DNA of 38,665 bases. Source: Bacteroidales bacterium (GTDB lineage: Bacteria > Bacteroidota > Bacteroidia > Bacteroidales > VadinHA17). The stretch is taken from contig JANYIW010000001.1 of NCBI GenBank assembly GCA_025358645.1, positions 1-38,665 of the forward strand, in the 5' to 3' direction. The notes beneath the pieces are model-generated. The model was not told the origin of the DNA. It saw only the letters and a list, made by a program, of their open reading frames with translations, and did no database searches. The position numbers and the translations under genes were made by a program. This document shows, one piece after another, positions 25,788-34,271 of the stretch. Position 1 is the first letter of the stretch. The number at the start of each line of letters is the position of its first letter.

Positions 25788-26576
25788 ATGATTTTTTTCC
25801 GAATAGTCAAATATCTGAAATACATTCTACTATCGCACCACAGGCGTGGACATGGTATTCATAGTCCATTTGTTTTTGATCTTGTGTCAAGGGTATTCAG
25901 GAATAAAATTGATCCTGATATTGTCTTTACCGTTGAACAAGCCCGAATGAAATTGGTCGCTGACAAGCGAACTATCTTTGTTAAGGATCTTGGTTCACGA
26001 TCAGAATTATTGAAAACAAACCTTAAAAAAGTGTCAGATTTAGCAAGAAGGTCATCGGTTCCATTGAAATATGGCGTACTATTGTCAAATCTGGCTGCTG
26101 AATTCGGCAAACCACTTATAATTGAGTTGGGAACTTCTTTTGGAATAAGTACCATGTACATGGCTGCATCCAGAGATGATATAACAGTTTCTACAATAGA
26201 GGGTTGTCCTGAAATTGCAGAAATTGCAAAACAAAATTTCATTGAAGCTGGTCTTAAAAATATTACAGCCTTAGTAGGTGCATTTGATAATATTCTTCCT
26301 GATTATGCAATTAAAGGCGTTAGGCCGGGAATGGTCTTCATTGACGGGAATCACCGGAAAGAGCCGGTATTGAAATATTTCAACGAAATGGCTGAACTCT
26401 CTGATAGCAAAACAGTTATTATAATCGATGATATAAACTATTCAAGAGAGATGGCAGACGCATGGAACGAAATTAAATTTCATAAGAAGGTCTCTGTCAG
26501 TATTGATATATTCAGGATGGGAATTCTATTTTTCAGGGAGGGAATAAATCATAATGACTATATAATCAGATATTAA
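25788..26576 (+). CDS. Class I SAM-dependent methyltransferase (O-methyltransferase-like)
   Basis: A 262-residue protein with a Rossmann methyltransferase fold. Motif I is IELGTSFGIS (112-121), the acidic residue after strand beta2 is in STIEGCPE, and a later motif VFIDGNHRKEPV (183-194) is followed by IIIDDINYS (211-219). The N-terminal ~100 residues are helical and include GHGIHSPFVFDLVSR, a phrase I associate with Bacteroidota members of this group. The substrate cannot be inferred. The frame could be extended to 25644, but those codons run through the palindromic repeat and past a -7 box, so the ATG at 25788 is preferred. Confidence 0.82.
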   Translation: MIFFRIVKYLKYILLSHHRRGHGIHSPFVFDLVSRVFRNKIDPDIVFTVEQARMKLVADKRTIFVKDLGSRSELLKTNLKKVSDLARRSSVPLKYGVLLSNLAAEFGKPLIIELGTSFGISTMYMAASRDDITVSTIEGCPEIAEIAKQNFIEAGLKNITALVGAFDNILPDYAIKGVRPGMVFIDGNHRKEPVLKYFNEMAELSDSKTVIIIDDINYSREMADAWNEIKFHKKVSVSIDIFRMGILFFREGINHNDYIIRY

Positions 26577-26647
26577 TAAAAATTAAGTATTTAAAATTTA
26601 TTATTTGACATATTTAATCTAATTTCGGAAATTCAAAATTAAATCGT

Positions 26648-27349
26648 ATGGAGAAAGTAATTGAGATTCACGACATTGTTAAGAATTATCAGGTAGGATC
26701 AGTTATAGTGCGAGCTTTACGTTCCGTAAGCATAAATATTGAGAGAAATGAATACGTGGCAATTATGGGACCATCGGGTTCAGGGAAATCTACTCTGATG
26801 AACCTTCTTGGATGTCTGGATACTCCATCGAGCGGAAGTTACATTCTTAATGGTACTGATGTGAGTAAAATGGAAGATGATTATCTGGCAGAAATACGGA
26901 ATAAGGAGATTGGATTTGTTTTTCAGACATTTAACCTGCTTCCAAGATATTCTGCACTTGAAAATGTTACTTTGCCATTAATATACGCCGGGATACCTAA
27001 ACTTGACAGGGAAAAGGTTGCAGTTGAAACCCTTGAACAGGTAGGCCTGGGAGACAGGATGACTCATAAGCCAAATGAATTGTCAGGAGGGCAACGTCAG
27101 CGCGTTGCAATTGCACGCGCCCTTGTAAACAAACCGTCAATTATACTTGCGGATGAGCCCACAGGTAACCTCGATAGCAAAACTTCGATCGATATTATGG
27201 GGTTGCTGGATGAAATCCATAGAAAAGGGAATACCGTAATTGTTGTTACACACGAAGAGGATATAGCCAAACATGCTGCCCGAATAATAAGGTTATTTGA
27301 TGGGGAGATTGCTCAGGACTATAGGAACGAAAACTATAAAAAGGCTTAA
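26648..27349 (+). CDS. ABC transporter ATP-binding protein, LolD/MacB type
   Basis: A 233-residue cytosolic ATPase. Walker [10 protein letters not shown] is at 41-49, the Q-loop Gln at 93, the signature LSGGQ at 145-149, Walker B IILADE at 165-170 and the switch His at 202. The sequence around [16 protein letters not shown] is characteristic of the LolD/MacB/FtsE group, whose partners are MacB-fold permeases acting in lipoprotein release, peptide or drug efflux, or division. No permease is encoded nearby, so the partner is elsewhere. A hairpin with a T-run follows, so it may be monocistronic. Confidence 0.92.
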   Translation: MEKVIEIHDIVKNYQVGSVIVRALRSVSINIERNEYVAIMGPSGSGKSTLMNLLGCLDTPSSGSYILNGTDVSKMEDDYLAEIRNKEIGFVFQTFNLLPRYSALENVTLPLIYAGIPKLDREKVAVETLEQVGLGDRMTHKPNELSGGQRQRVAIARALVNKPSIILADEPTGNLDSKTSIDIMGLLDEIHRKGNTVIVVTHEEDIAKHAARIIRLFDGEIAQDYRNENYKKA

Positions 27350-27396
27350 AGTAATTTTTCCGGATTATATTATTTCCTGTTTTCACTTTTGTCTTT

Positions 27397-27419
27397 CTTC
27401 GTCCACCGAAGCTTTTTTT
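27397..27419 (+). terminator. Rho-independent terminator after the ABC ATPase gene
   Basis: CTTCG (27397-27401), a 5-base loop and CGAAG (27407-27411) are followed by CTTTTTTT. The stem is short but the T-run is good. It lies 48 bases after the ATPase stop. Confidence 0.55.
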
Positions 27420-27482
27420 AACCATATTATCTAAGTTAAGGTGGTAGCGAAGGTGGATTGTAATTTTACTTTTTACTTTATT

Positions 27483-28025
27483 ATGAAGATCTACACCCTT
27501 ACAGGCGACGATGGGTCAACTTCATTGTCGGGAGGCAGGAGGGTTCCAAAACATTCAGTACGTGTTGAATCGTATGGTTCAGTTGATGAGCTTATTGCCT
27601 GGATTGGTCTCTTAAGGGATTACAAAGAAAATCAAAACCGCAAAGAGCTGCTGATTTATATACAGAACCAACTTATGAAATGTGCTGCTGCACTTGCTTA
27701 TGACAGCCAAAATTCTGATAGTAGAAGGATATTGCCTGATACTGACTGCATATCAGTTATTGAAAAAGAAATTGACATGATGGAAGAAACACTTCCTAAA
27801 TTGAAAAATTTCATTCTTCCGGGAGGAAATATAATCGTATCACATTGTCATATAGCCCGATGTGTATGCCGCAGGGCAGAAAGGGCAATTTCAAGGCTAA
27901 ATAAAACTGAAGAATCGCCTGAAATTGTGAATAAATTTCTTAACCGTCTTTCAGATTTTCTGTTCGTATTGTCTAGAAAATTAGCCTTAGAGCTTGATAT
28001 TGAAGAGATTAAGTGGACAGTTTGA
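27483..28025 (+). CDS. PduO-type cob(I)alamin adenosyltransferase
   Basis: A 180-residue cytosolic enzyme that attaches the adenosyl group of ATP to cob(I)alamin, making coenzyme B12. The N-terminal motif TGDDGSTSLSGGRRVPK (7-23) is the ATP-binding signature. YGSVDELIAWIG (31-42) and the basic HIARCVCRRAERA (123-135) are the other conserved blocks. In most relatives the first of these contains D-E-L-N; here Asn is Ile38. I chose ATG 27483 because the protein begins with the family N-terminus there; an earlier in-frame GTG at 27441 adds an unlikely extension. No cobalamin riboswitch-like structure is apparent upstream. Confidence 0.9.
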   Translation: MKIYTLTGDDGSTSLSGGRRVPKHSVRVESYGSVDELIAWIGLLRDYKENQNRKELLIYIQNQLMKCAAALAYDSQNSDSRRILPDTDCISVIEKEIDMMEETLPKLKNFILPGGNIIVSHCHIARCVCRRAERAISRLNKTEESPEIVNKFLNRLSDFLFVLSRKLALELDIEEIKWTV

Positions 28026-28049
28026 AATGTTAAAAAACTTAAAATGGTA

Positions 28050-28081
28050 TTGTTTTTTAAGTAAAATATTATATATATTTG
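28050..28081 (+). promoter_or_regulatory. Bacteroidota promoter for the DUF2795 gene
   Basis: TTG (28050-28052), a 21-base spacer and TATATTTG (28074-28081) fit the Bacteroidota consensus. The leader before ATG 28118 would be about 30 bases and includes AGGAAA, a rare Shine-Dalgarno-like stretch for this window. Confidence 0.6.
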
Positions 28082-28117
28082 CAAACTTTGTTTAAAGCTT
28101 AACTTAATCAGGAAAAT

Positions 28118-28339
28118 ATGTATTGGACACTTGAATTAGCATCAAAACTTGAGGATGCTCCATGGCCTGCCACTAAGGATGAGCTTATTGATTTCGCCAT
28201 CAGATCGGGTGCCCCAATGGAAGTTATAGAAAATCTGCAGGAGATTGAGGATGAAGGTGATATTTACGAAAGTATCGAAGATATCTGGCCAGATTATCCC
28301 AGTAAGGACGACTTCTTTTTTAATGAAGATGAATACTAG
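28118..28339 (+). CDS. Small acidic DUF2795 protein
   Basis: A 73-residue, strongly acidic protein of the DUF2795 type. LASKLEDAPWPATKDELIDFA (6-26, slightly interrupted by charged residues) suggests a short helical DNA- or protein-binding fold, and the tail carries EDIWPDYPSKDDFFFNEDEY-like acidic sequence. I recognise this as a short protein highly conserved across Bacteroidota, of unknown function. It has its own promoter and a strong terminator, so it is a free-standing single gene, and both signals suggest solid expression. Confidence 0.88.
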   Translation: MYWTLELASKLEDAPWPATKDELIDFAIRSGAPMEVIENLQEIEDEGDIYESIEDIWPDYPSKDDFFFNEDEY

Positions 28340-28340
28340 A

Positions 28341-28376
28341 AAAGAGGCTGATTCTCATTTTATCAGCCTCTTTTTT
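28341..28376. terminator. Strong bidirectional terminator
   Basis: AAAGAGGCTGAT (28341-28352) and ATCAGCCTCTTT (28362-28373) form a perfect 12-bp stem with a 9-base loop and a T-run ending at 28376. The A-run on the left gives a matching T-run on the other strand, so it can end both the DUF2795 transcript and the convergent OstA operon. The OstA stop codon begins inside the T-run. Confidence 0.93.
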
Positions 28377-29940
28377 AATTGTTAAAAATGTCTTGCTTTT
28401 TCCTGGGTCTCAGATTATCGAACCATTTAAATCCTTCAAGCCTTACGGGGTTGGCCGGAAGAGGCGGGTCAATAAAGCCTTCGGGATTGTCATGCTCATA
28501 AATCTCTGATACTTTCCCCTTCTCAATCAGAACTTCAATATTTGCGCATTTCGACTGGTTCTTCCCTGTGACAAATTCTCCATCAAGCAGATAATAAAGT
28601 GATTCCCCATTACCTTTAATATTTATCTTATACAGTTCATTGTTTTTGAAATACCCGGTAAGTGACCGGCCTTTTATCTGGTTAAATCTTATCGTATCCA
28701 CCTGGCTTGCAATGAAAGCAGCATTATATAATTCCAAACGATCAGTCTGTTGGTTTTTTGTAAATACTGCCATTGAGTCGGAGGTAAGCTGGTTTTCTTC
28801 CGACCAGATCACCGGGGAGGTATAGAGTCTTATCACGGAATCCTGAAAAGAATAAGAGAGAGAATCACATTTTGCCTGAAGATCTTTTCTGAATATGCGG
28901 CAACCATGATACGCCCTCATGAGCCTGTAACCTTTCAGTGATGTATCAGCCACTGTAATTGCACTGATAGTATCTGCATGCACGAACAATGAGTCTTGTT
29001 TTGAAATTTGAATGAACACTGCCCTGTCAGTAACTAAAAATTTTTCAGGTTGTTTATAATACCAGGCATAATTACCCTCAATCGCAATATGATTTACAGT
29101 GTCTTCAATGACCACGTTCCTGAATGATTCACCATATCCTGTACTATCATTAAAAAACAGGGAATCTCCGTGAATGATCTGCTTCCGATTGTCTATCACG
29201 GCGTTTTTCCAGACTGAAGTAACCTTTTTTTTAGTGTCGTACCATCCTTTCTCACAATAAAGATCTAAGCTATCGCCTTTTAATTCAGTAGGACCGGTAA
29301 AATATGCAATTTTGGATACGGTATTATAATCCATTGTATCGGCAGTCATTACGTAATCAGGATTTACTATTTTTACGCTATCCTTAAAATGAAACAGATT
29401 ATCTTTCACCTTATATACACCGACAATGCTTGTAAGAGTGTTTTTATCGTTTATAATCCTGCCTCTGTCGTTGTACCGCGCAATTCTGTTTGCCACATCG
29501 TAATTAAGTGAATCGGTGTACAGGTGGGTATCCTTATCAATAAGTTCAACTTTACCTTTTACGAATGCATTCCCCGTTGTTCCATCGTAAAAAAGATAAT
29601 TGCCATAAAGATTTAAAGTATCACCCTGTATGATGTGAACTTTGCTGAAAGCTCTTACCTGGTTCTTAGTTTTGTAATAATAAGCACTGTCACAAAACAT
29701 CAGGACATCTTTATCTTTTATTTTAATATTTCCTAGAAGACGGTTAAGATCCCTATCTATATTATCATTTATTTCATAGATATCTGCATTGAGGATTTCA
29801 ATTTTTTTTGAATCTTTTTTAGAAGCGGATGCTCCCTGTCCATCAGCCTTTGATGGAATAAACAGCAGTAGCAAAACATACAATATATGTCTGAGTTCAG
29901 GCAGAGTGAAATGAGCGTTGAATAATTTTATTTCAGCCAT
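28375..29940 (-). CDS. OstA-like (LptA/LptD N-terminal domain) protein
   Basis: A 521-residue protein. A hydrophobic export segment (about 18-33) is followed by repeated beta-strand units of the OstA/LptA superfamily, visible as recurring phrases such as DTLNLYGNYLFYDG, DTHLYTDSLNYDV and DSLDLYCEKGWYDT. These build the beta-jellyroll bridge that carries lipopolysaccharide across the periplasm. It is longer than E. coli LptA (about 185 residues) and lacks the LptD barrel, so it is a Bacteroidota-type bridge or lipid-handling protein. Its ATG overlaps the stop of the upstream SurA-like gene by 13 bases. It is the last gene of the guaB-surA cluster. Confidence 0.85.
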   Translation of the reverse strand: MAEIKLFNAHFTLPELRHILYVLLLLFIPSKADGQGASASKKDSKKIEILNADIYEINDNIDRDLNRLLGNIKIKDKDVLMFCDSAYYYKTKNQVRAFSKVHIIQGDTLNLYGNYLFYDGTTGNAFVKGKVELIDKDTHLYTDSLNYDVANRIARYNDRGRIINDKNTLTSIVGVYKVKDNLFHFKDSVKIVNPDYVMTADTMDYNTVSKIAYFTGPTELKGDSLDLYCEKGWYDTKKKVTSVWKNAVIDNRKQIIHGDSLFFNDSTGYGESFRNVVIEDTVNHIAIEGNYAWYYKQPEKFLVTDRAVFIQISKQDSLFVHADTISAITVADTSLKGYRLMRAYHGCRIFRKDLQAKCDSLSYSFQDSVIRLYTSPVIWSEENQLTSDSMAVFTKNQQTDRLELYNAAFIASQVDTIRFNQIKGRSLTGYFKNNELYKINIKGNGESLYYLLDGEFVTGKNQSKCANIEVLIEKGKVSEIYEHDNPEGFIDPPLPANPVRLEGFKWFDNLRPRKKQDIFNN

Positions 29941-31289
29941 CCTTTTTGCAAAAAGTCACAACCTTTGAATTCCTCGCTTATTTTTATATACGTGACACTG
30001 ATTTTGTTTATAACCCACCTGTCAAAAACCTGAGCCCGTTCCTTTACCAAAGCAGCATCATACAGTTTCTGATAGTCATCTTTCAGGTTTGCCGAGTGGG
30101 CAGGAAGGATGTTATCAAGCTTAACAATTCTGAAAACTTCATTGTTATTTTCATCAGTTGTTTTAAACGGATCGGAAATTTCACCCACCTTCATTTCCCT
30201 TACTTTTATATACATCTCATGGTTCAATTCTTCAAGAGTGAACCATGTGATCCTGGATGAAGGATTTGTACTCACTAATTTACCCCCATTAATCCTACTG
30301 TCTTTGTGGGTTGAAAAACGCAATGCAGCTTTTTCGAACTTGATGCTGTCTATTCTTATCAGATTCGCCAGACTGTCTAGTTTTGACATAGCTGTTTTTG
30401 ACTGTTGGGGTTTAACTTTAGGTCTGATAAGTATATGTCGGGTATTGACCAGGTCGCCTTTACGGTCGATAAGTTGAATAATATGGAAACCATATTTTGA
30501 TTCTACAATTTTGGAGACAGTATTTTTTGTAAGACTGAATGCGGCATCTGCATAAGGTTTCTCAAGTTCACCTCTTACCCGGAATCCGATTTCTCCCCCG
30601 GTTTTTGCCGATTCTGTATCTTCAGAGTACATTATTGCCAGAACATTAAAACTCTTGCCGGCAAGAATCTGACTTCGGATGTCCAGAAGTTTCTGACGGG
30701 CTTCAGCTTTGTTATCTTCGTTATCGGGCGGGTCAATCTGAATAATACTTAACTCATATTTTGCAGGAACAACCGGGAGACTATCCTTGGGGATCGAATT
30801 ATAAAACTTTTTTAAAGCGACGGGTGTAATTGTAAGATTCTTGGAAATCTTGCTCTGGACTTCCCCAACAACTTGCTGTTCCAAAAGAGTTTTCTTTATA
30901 TCCCTTTTGATTTCGAGCATACTCTTCTTAAAATATGCAACGAGGGCTTCTTCGCTTCCAGCTGTCCTGATAGCGTCATTCATCCTCATATTCAGATCAC
31001 CTTCAACCGCATCATCTGTAACCTTGATACTATCTATCCTGGCCTGGTCCATGAAAAGTTTTGAGACAAGCAACTCCTGAAACACACTGCATTTTAGTTG
31101 ATCGACAGGAGTTTTGTTCCCGTTTCTTCTAAGATCTGAGATAGCATTTTCCATGTCCGAAAGATAGATAACCTCATTCCCGACAATAGCAGCCACTGAC
31201 TCAACAAGTACCTGAGAATTAGCGATAAATACTCCTGGGAGAAACAAACATATCAGCGTCAGGCAAAATTTCAATTTTCTTTTCATCAT
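29928..31289 (-). CDS. SurA-like periplasmic peptidyl-prolyl isomerase
   Basis: A 453-residue exported protein. The signal peptide is about 1-25 (cleavage near IANSQ). A SurA-type N-terminal chaperone region (30-145) begins with ESVAAIVGNEVIYLSD. Two parvulin domains follow: the first at about 177-275 (YELSIIQI, then GGEIGFRVRGELEKPYA and GFHIIQLIDRKG), the second at about 281-395 (TRHILIRP). SurA escorts outer-membrane proteins through the periplasm. This is the one of the three folding factors in the cluster whose domain order best matches E. coli SurA. Its stop overlaps the OstA-like start, so the two are translationally linked. A palindromic repeat lies upstream. Confidence 0.9.
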   Translation of the reverse strand: MMKRKLKFCLTLICLFLPGVFIANSQVLVESVAAIVGNEVIYLSDMENAISDLRRNGNKTPVDQLKCSVFQELLVSKLFMDQARIDSIKVTDDAVEGDLNMRMNDAIRTAGSEEALVAYFKKSMLEIKRDIKKTLLEQQVVGEVQSKISKNLTITPVALKKFYNSIPKDSLPVVPAKYELSIIQIDPPDNEDNKAEARQKLLDIRSQILAGKSFNVLAIMYSEDTESAKTGGEIGFRVRGELEKPYADAAFSLTKNTVSKIVESKYGFHIIQLIDRKGDLVNTRHILIRPKVKPQQSKTAMSKLDSLANLIRIDSIKFEKAALRFSTHKDSRINGGKLVSTNPSSRITWFTLEELNHEMYIKVREMKVGEISDPFKTTDENNNEVFRIVKLDNILPAHSANLKDDYQKLYDAALVKERAQVFDRWVINKISVTYIKISEEFKGCDFLQKGWLK

Positions 31290-31349
31290 TATATAATCGA
31301 TTTAGTCATTGCATTTGAATTAACAGCCTAAGTGTGTCATGTTTTTTAA

Positions 31350-31419
31350 ACCCCCTTCCCATCCTTCCCCCAAGGGGGAAGGTGATCATTTCCCCCTTGG
31401 GGGAAATAAGAAAGGGGGT
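31350..31419. repeat. Palindromic repeat element, copy 2 (70 bp)
   Basis: This is the inverted counterpart of the element at 25595-25667. Reading it forward against the reverse complement of copy 1, the differences I see are one base at position 13, a central spacer of 5 versus 8 bases, and one base in the second palindrome (CCCCCTTGGGGG against CCCCTTTGGGGG). It lies in the 154-base gap between the SurA-like gene and the lipoprotein chaperone gene, inside an otherwise tight operon, so it could fold in the RNA and affect downstream expression. Confidence 0.92.
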
Positions 31420-31443
31420 TAAATATTAGGGACATTTATTCAT

Positions 31444-32292
31444 TCAATATATCTTAAAACTATTTTCTTTAAGCGCTTCATTATAAATTCCATTCTCAAG
31501 TGATTGAATAAATTCGAATCTCCTGGTATTCCAAATAATCCTCTTTATATCATCTTTAACATAATCAAAGGGCGACAGGGATGATCTTAATCTGTAATCC
31601 CGTATTGAGACAAGATATAGTGAAGTAGAATCACTTGTTTCAAAAAAAGTGTTTCTTTTAAGGAAATTTTCCTCTTTTTCAATATTTTGCGGTAATTCGA
31701 CTGAAAGTCTGTTCATTGGAACCCATTCTTCGTTGAAATCATCAAATTTTTCAGCAAACTGATAACAGTAGCTTTCCAGTTGCTGAAGATCCTTCTGATC
31801 ATTTGAACGTGCAAGTAATCTAATTTTGTTGATATCAGGTGTTTCAAGCGGTAATTTTATGAAAAGAGCTTTAACAATATTTGAGGTCAGAACAAAACTT
31901 ACTTCGTTGGTTGCATAATAATTCTCAAGTTCTGCATCAGTCAAAACAGTATCCAGCTTTTCGAGTATCATTTGACGCTGGTACTGATAGATTACCAGAT
32001 TCGACCTGGTTTCCTCGAGTTGTTTATCTATTTCATCTTTTAATGCCAGAGTCAGATTATCTTCAGCTTTCTGCAATAAAAGTTGTCTCTTGGCCCATTT
32101 GTTAATATAATTCTGAAATAGAGCTGCGGAGTCAGATTCATTTATTTCATGTTGAACAAGCTTTGGCATTTCATCGTAATAAAGAATATTTTTGCCAACT
32201 GAGGCAACAATAACTCTTTTTGGCTGATTGTGCCCGTTTTTACAGCCAGCTAAAAGCAAAAGTGTTATTAAAATGATTATGGTTTTATTCAT
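31444..32292 (-). CDS. Periplasmic lipoprotein of SurA N-terminal type, without a visible isomerase domain
   Basis: A 282-residue lipoprotein. The signal (1-16) ends in LLAGC with Cys17 as the lipid site. The start of the mature part, VIVASVGKNILYYDEMPK, resembles the beginning of SurA-type chaperone domains, and long helices follow. I see no parvulin signature, so it is probably a folding chaperone tethered to a membrane rather than an isomerase. Its start overlaps the stop of the two-parvulin gene by 8 bases, so the pair is translated together. It could be a dedicated partner of the neighbouring isomerases. Family naming is uncertain. Confidence 0.7.
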   Translation of the reverse strand: MNKTIIILITLLLLAGCKNGHNQPKRVIVASVGKNILYYDEMPKLVQHEINESDSAALFQNYINKWAKRQLLLQKAEDNLTLALKDEIDKQLEETRSNLVIYQYQRQMILEKLDTVLTDAELENYYATNEVSFVLTSNIVKALFIKLPLETPDINKIRLLARSNDQKDLQQLESYCYQFAEKFDDFNEEWVPMNRLSVELPQNIEKEENFLKRNTFFETSDSTSLYLVSIRDYRLRSSLSPFDYVKDDIKRIIWNTRRFEFIQSLENGIYNEALKENSFKIY

Positions 32293-34252
32293 TATTCAAT
32301 TTCTTCTTTATCTCCCCGAGTAACAAATTATCAACCTTAACGTTATATTTTTTATTTAATTGTTCTATCCATTCATTCTCAAGGAATTCCTGGTATCCGG
32401 TCATCACTTCTCCCTGAACATCTTCAAATTTCAAAGGCGACGGCTCCAAAACTCTTTTAATAATAATTATTGAGGGAAAACCATCCCTGAAAAAAGAATG
32501 AGAGCCATTATTCCAATCAATTTTATCTATTTCCTGATTATCACCTTTAAACCATGTACCTTCATTAATATAAAGTAAAGTATCATTTGTTCTGTTGAAT
32601 TTTTTGAGAAGAAGATTATCAAAGGCAGGTTTCCGGGAATATTTAATGAATGCAGCTGATAATAATTTTTCTCCATCAGGAGACTTAAGCGTATAAATCT
32701 TTGCCTCAATTCCTCTCCGTGACAACCAGTCGTTTTTATGCTCTTCATAATAACGGTGAATTCCCGATGAATCATTACTAATCCTGTTCCACACTTTTTT
32801 TCCTGATATCTCAAAAAGAAGCATGCCATCGTGGAATTCATTCATGAGATACCGGAATTCGGGATATTTTTTTTCAAGAATAGAATTCTCATAGCTTATC
32901 AAATGATCAGAGACCCTTGTCTCAATTAATCGATTAATAAATACAGACGAGTCTTTTGTGACAACCATTAATCTTCTCTTCTCAATGTAATTTGCAAATT
33001 CGATTGTTGTAATATGTTGATTTGCAAATGAATAAATATTTCCTTCTGGCATTGAAGAACGATCGTAAGACTTTAGTCCCTGAATGATCAGCGTATCGGT
33101 ATGATCAAGAAACCACTTATAGGCATCCTGATTGATCTGGTAGTTGTACCCTTTTTTTAATTTTTCAACAAATGATTTTTTACTAATCGAATTGAGGTAA
33201 GACTTGTTGATTTTGCTTTCGAGGAATGAGCGTGATTCTTCAAATGTACCAGGTGTTTTTTTTTCTAATAGTTTAATAATGTGCCATCCATAGAGTGTAT
33301 GAACAGGTTCGGTATACTTACCCGTATCGGCAACGGAAAATGCGGCTTCTGAAAAGTCCCTTATAAATTCCCCTGTGCCAAACCAATCGAGTTCACCTCC
33401 TTTTATAGCAGATTCTTTATGATCTGAATATTTTTTTGCGAGTTCAGCGAAAGAAGCTCCTTTCTTAAGCAATTTATAGATGCTATCTATCTGTATTTCT
33501 GCCTTCTTAGCCTCATTATCATTTGTTCCGGGTGGAATAGCCTTCATGATATGGGCAACTTTTATCCTGCCTTTTGAGGGTCGTTTGTCAACTACTTTAA
33601 TAATATGATATCCATAAGGAGTCCTGACAGGCATTGAAATAGACCCCTTCTTCAAAGAATATGCAGCATCTTCAAAAGGCATTATCATCTGAAACACTGA
33701 AAAATAGCCAAGGTTTCCACCATTAATCTTAACTGATTTATCATCGGAAGTTCCTCTTGCGACACTTTCGAAAGGTTCGCCCTTTATAATTCTTTCCCTG
33801 ATACCAGAAGCCTTCTGCCATGCTCTAAGTGTATCTTCAGCAGAAGCTTCCTGGGGCAATGCTATCAGGATATGCCAGGCATTTATTTCAGTTAATGATC
33901 TCTGATATGCTTTCTGCAGGAGTTTCTCCTCTGTGTGAGTGTCGGTGAGATAATTCTGTGCAAGCTGGTCCCGGTAGCCATTGAGCTCATTCCTGAATGA
34001 CAAGGTTGTATCATAACCTTCATGCAGAGCATCGGTTACTTTAAGTTTAAAAATAGTAAATTGCTTCAGGTAACTATCGACATCTAATATTTTTCCCGGT
34101 TCTGTACTTTTTTTATACATCCGGATAAATTCTCCTGCCTGTATATTGTTTCCATCTACCGTCATCAGTATTTTAGTATTCATATCCTGTGCCTGGCATA
34201 TTGCCGGGAACAGATATATCATAATAATTAAATAAGATGATCTGATTTTCAT
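32285..34252 (-). CDS. Periplasmic two-parvulin peptidyl-prolyl isomerase
   Basis: A 655-residue exported protein. The signal peptide is about 1-22 (AICQAQD). An N-terminal helical chaperone region reaches ~120, then two parvulin domains cover about 124-222 (AWHILIALP, GGNLGYFSVF, GYHIIKVVDKR) and about 229-332 (VAHIMKAIPP, GGELDWFGTGEF, GWHIIKLLEKK). A ~320-residue C-terminal helical region, unlike E. coli SurA, completes it. I start it at ATG 34252, 19 bases after guaB; the longer frame would overlap guaB. It likely assists outer-membrane and surface protein folding. The lipoprotein gene overlaps its end. Confidence 0.88.
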   Translation of the reverse strand: MKIRSSYLIIMIYLFPAICQAQDMNTKILMTVDGNNIQAGEFIRMYKKSTEPGKILDVDSYLKQFTIFKLKVTDALHEGYDTTLSFRNELNGYRDQLAQNYLTDTHTEEKLLQKAYQRSLTEINAWHILIALPQEASAEDTLRAWQKASGIRERIIKGEPFESVARGTSDDKSVKINGGNLGYFSVFQMIMPFEDAAYSLKKGSISMPVRTPYGYHIIKVVDKRPSKGRIKVAHIMKAIPPGTNDNEAKKAEIQIDSIYKLLKKGASFAELAKKYSDHKESAIKGGELDWFGTGEFIRDFSEAAFSVADTGKYTEPVHTLYGWHIIKLLEKKTPGTFEESRSFLESKINKSYLNSISKKSFVEKLKKGYNYQINQDAYKWFLDHTDTLIIQGLKSYDRSSMPEGNIYSFANQHITTIEFANYIEKRRLMVVTKDSSVFINRLIETRVSDHLISYENSILEKKYPEFRYLMNEFHDGMLLFEISGKKVWNRISNDSSGIHRYYEEHKNDWLSRRGIEAKIYTLKSPDGEKLLSAAFIKYSRKPAFDNLLLKKFNRTNDTLLYINEGTWFKGDNQEIDKIDWNNGSHSFFRDGFPSIIIIKRVLEPSPLKFEDVQGEVMTGYQEFLENEWIEQLNKKYNVKVDNLLLGEIKKKLNNE

Positions 34253-34271
34253 CAGGATTTTCTGATACCAG

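Noticed and set aside
27350-27482. Possible cobalamin riboswitch before the adenosyltransferase.
   Set aside because: The region is only about 130 bases, AT-rich, contains a terminator for the previous gene, and shows no B12-box-like sequence or multi-helix layout.
31500-31530. tRNA-like T-loop sequence (TTCGAATC).
   Set aside because: It lies inside the lipoprotein coding region and no acceptor, D or anticodon arms can be formed around it.
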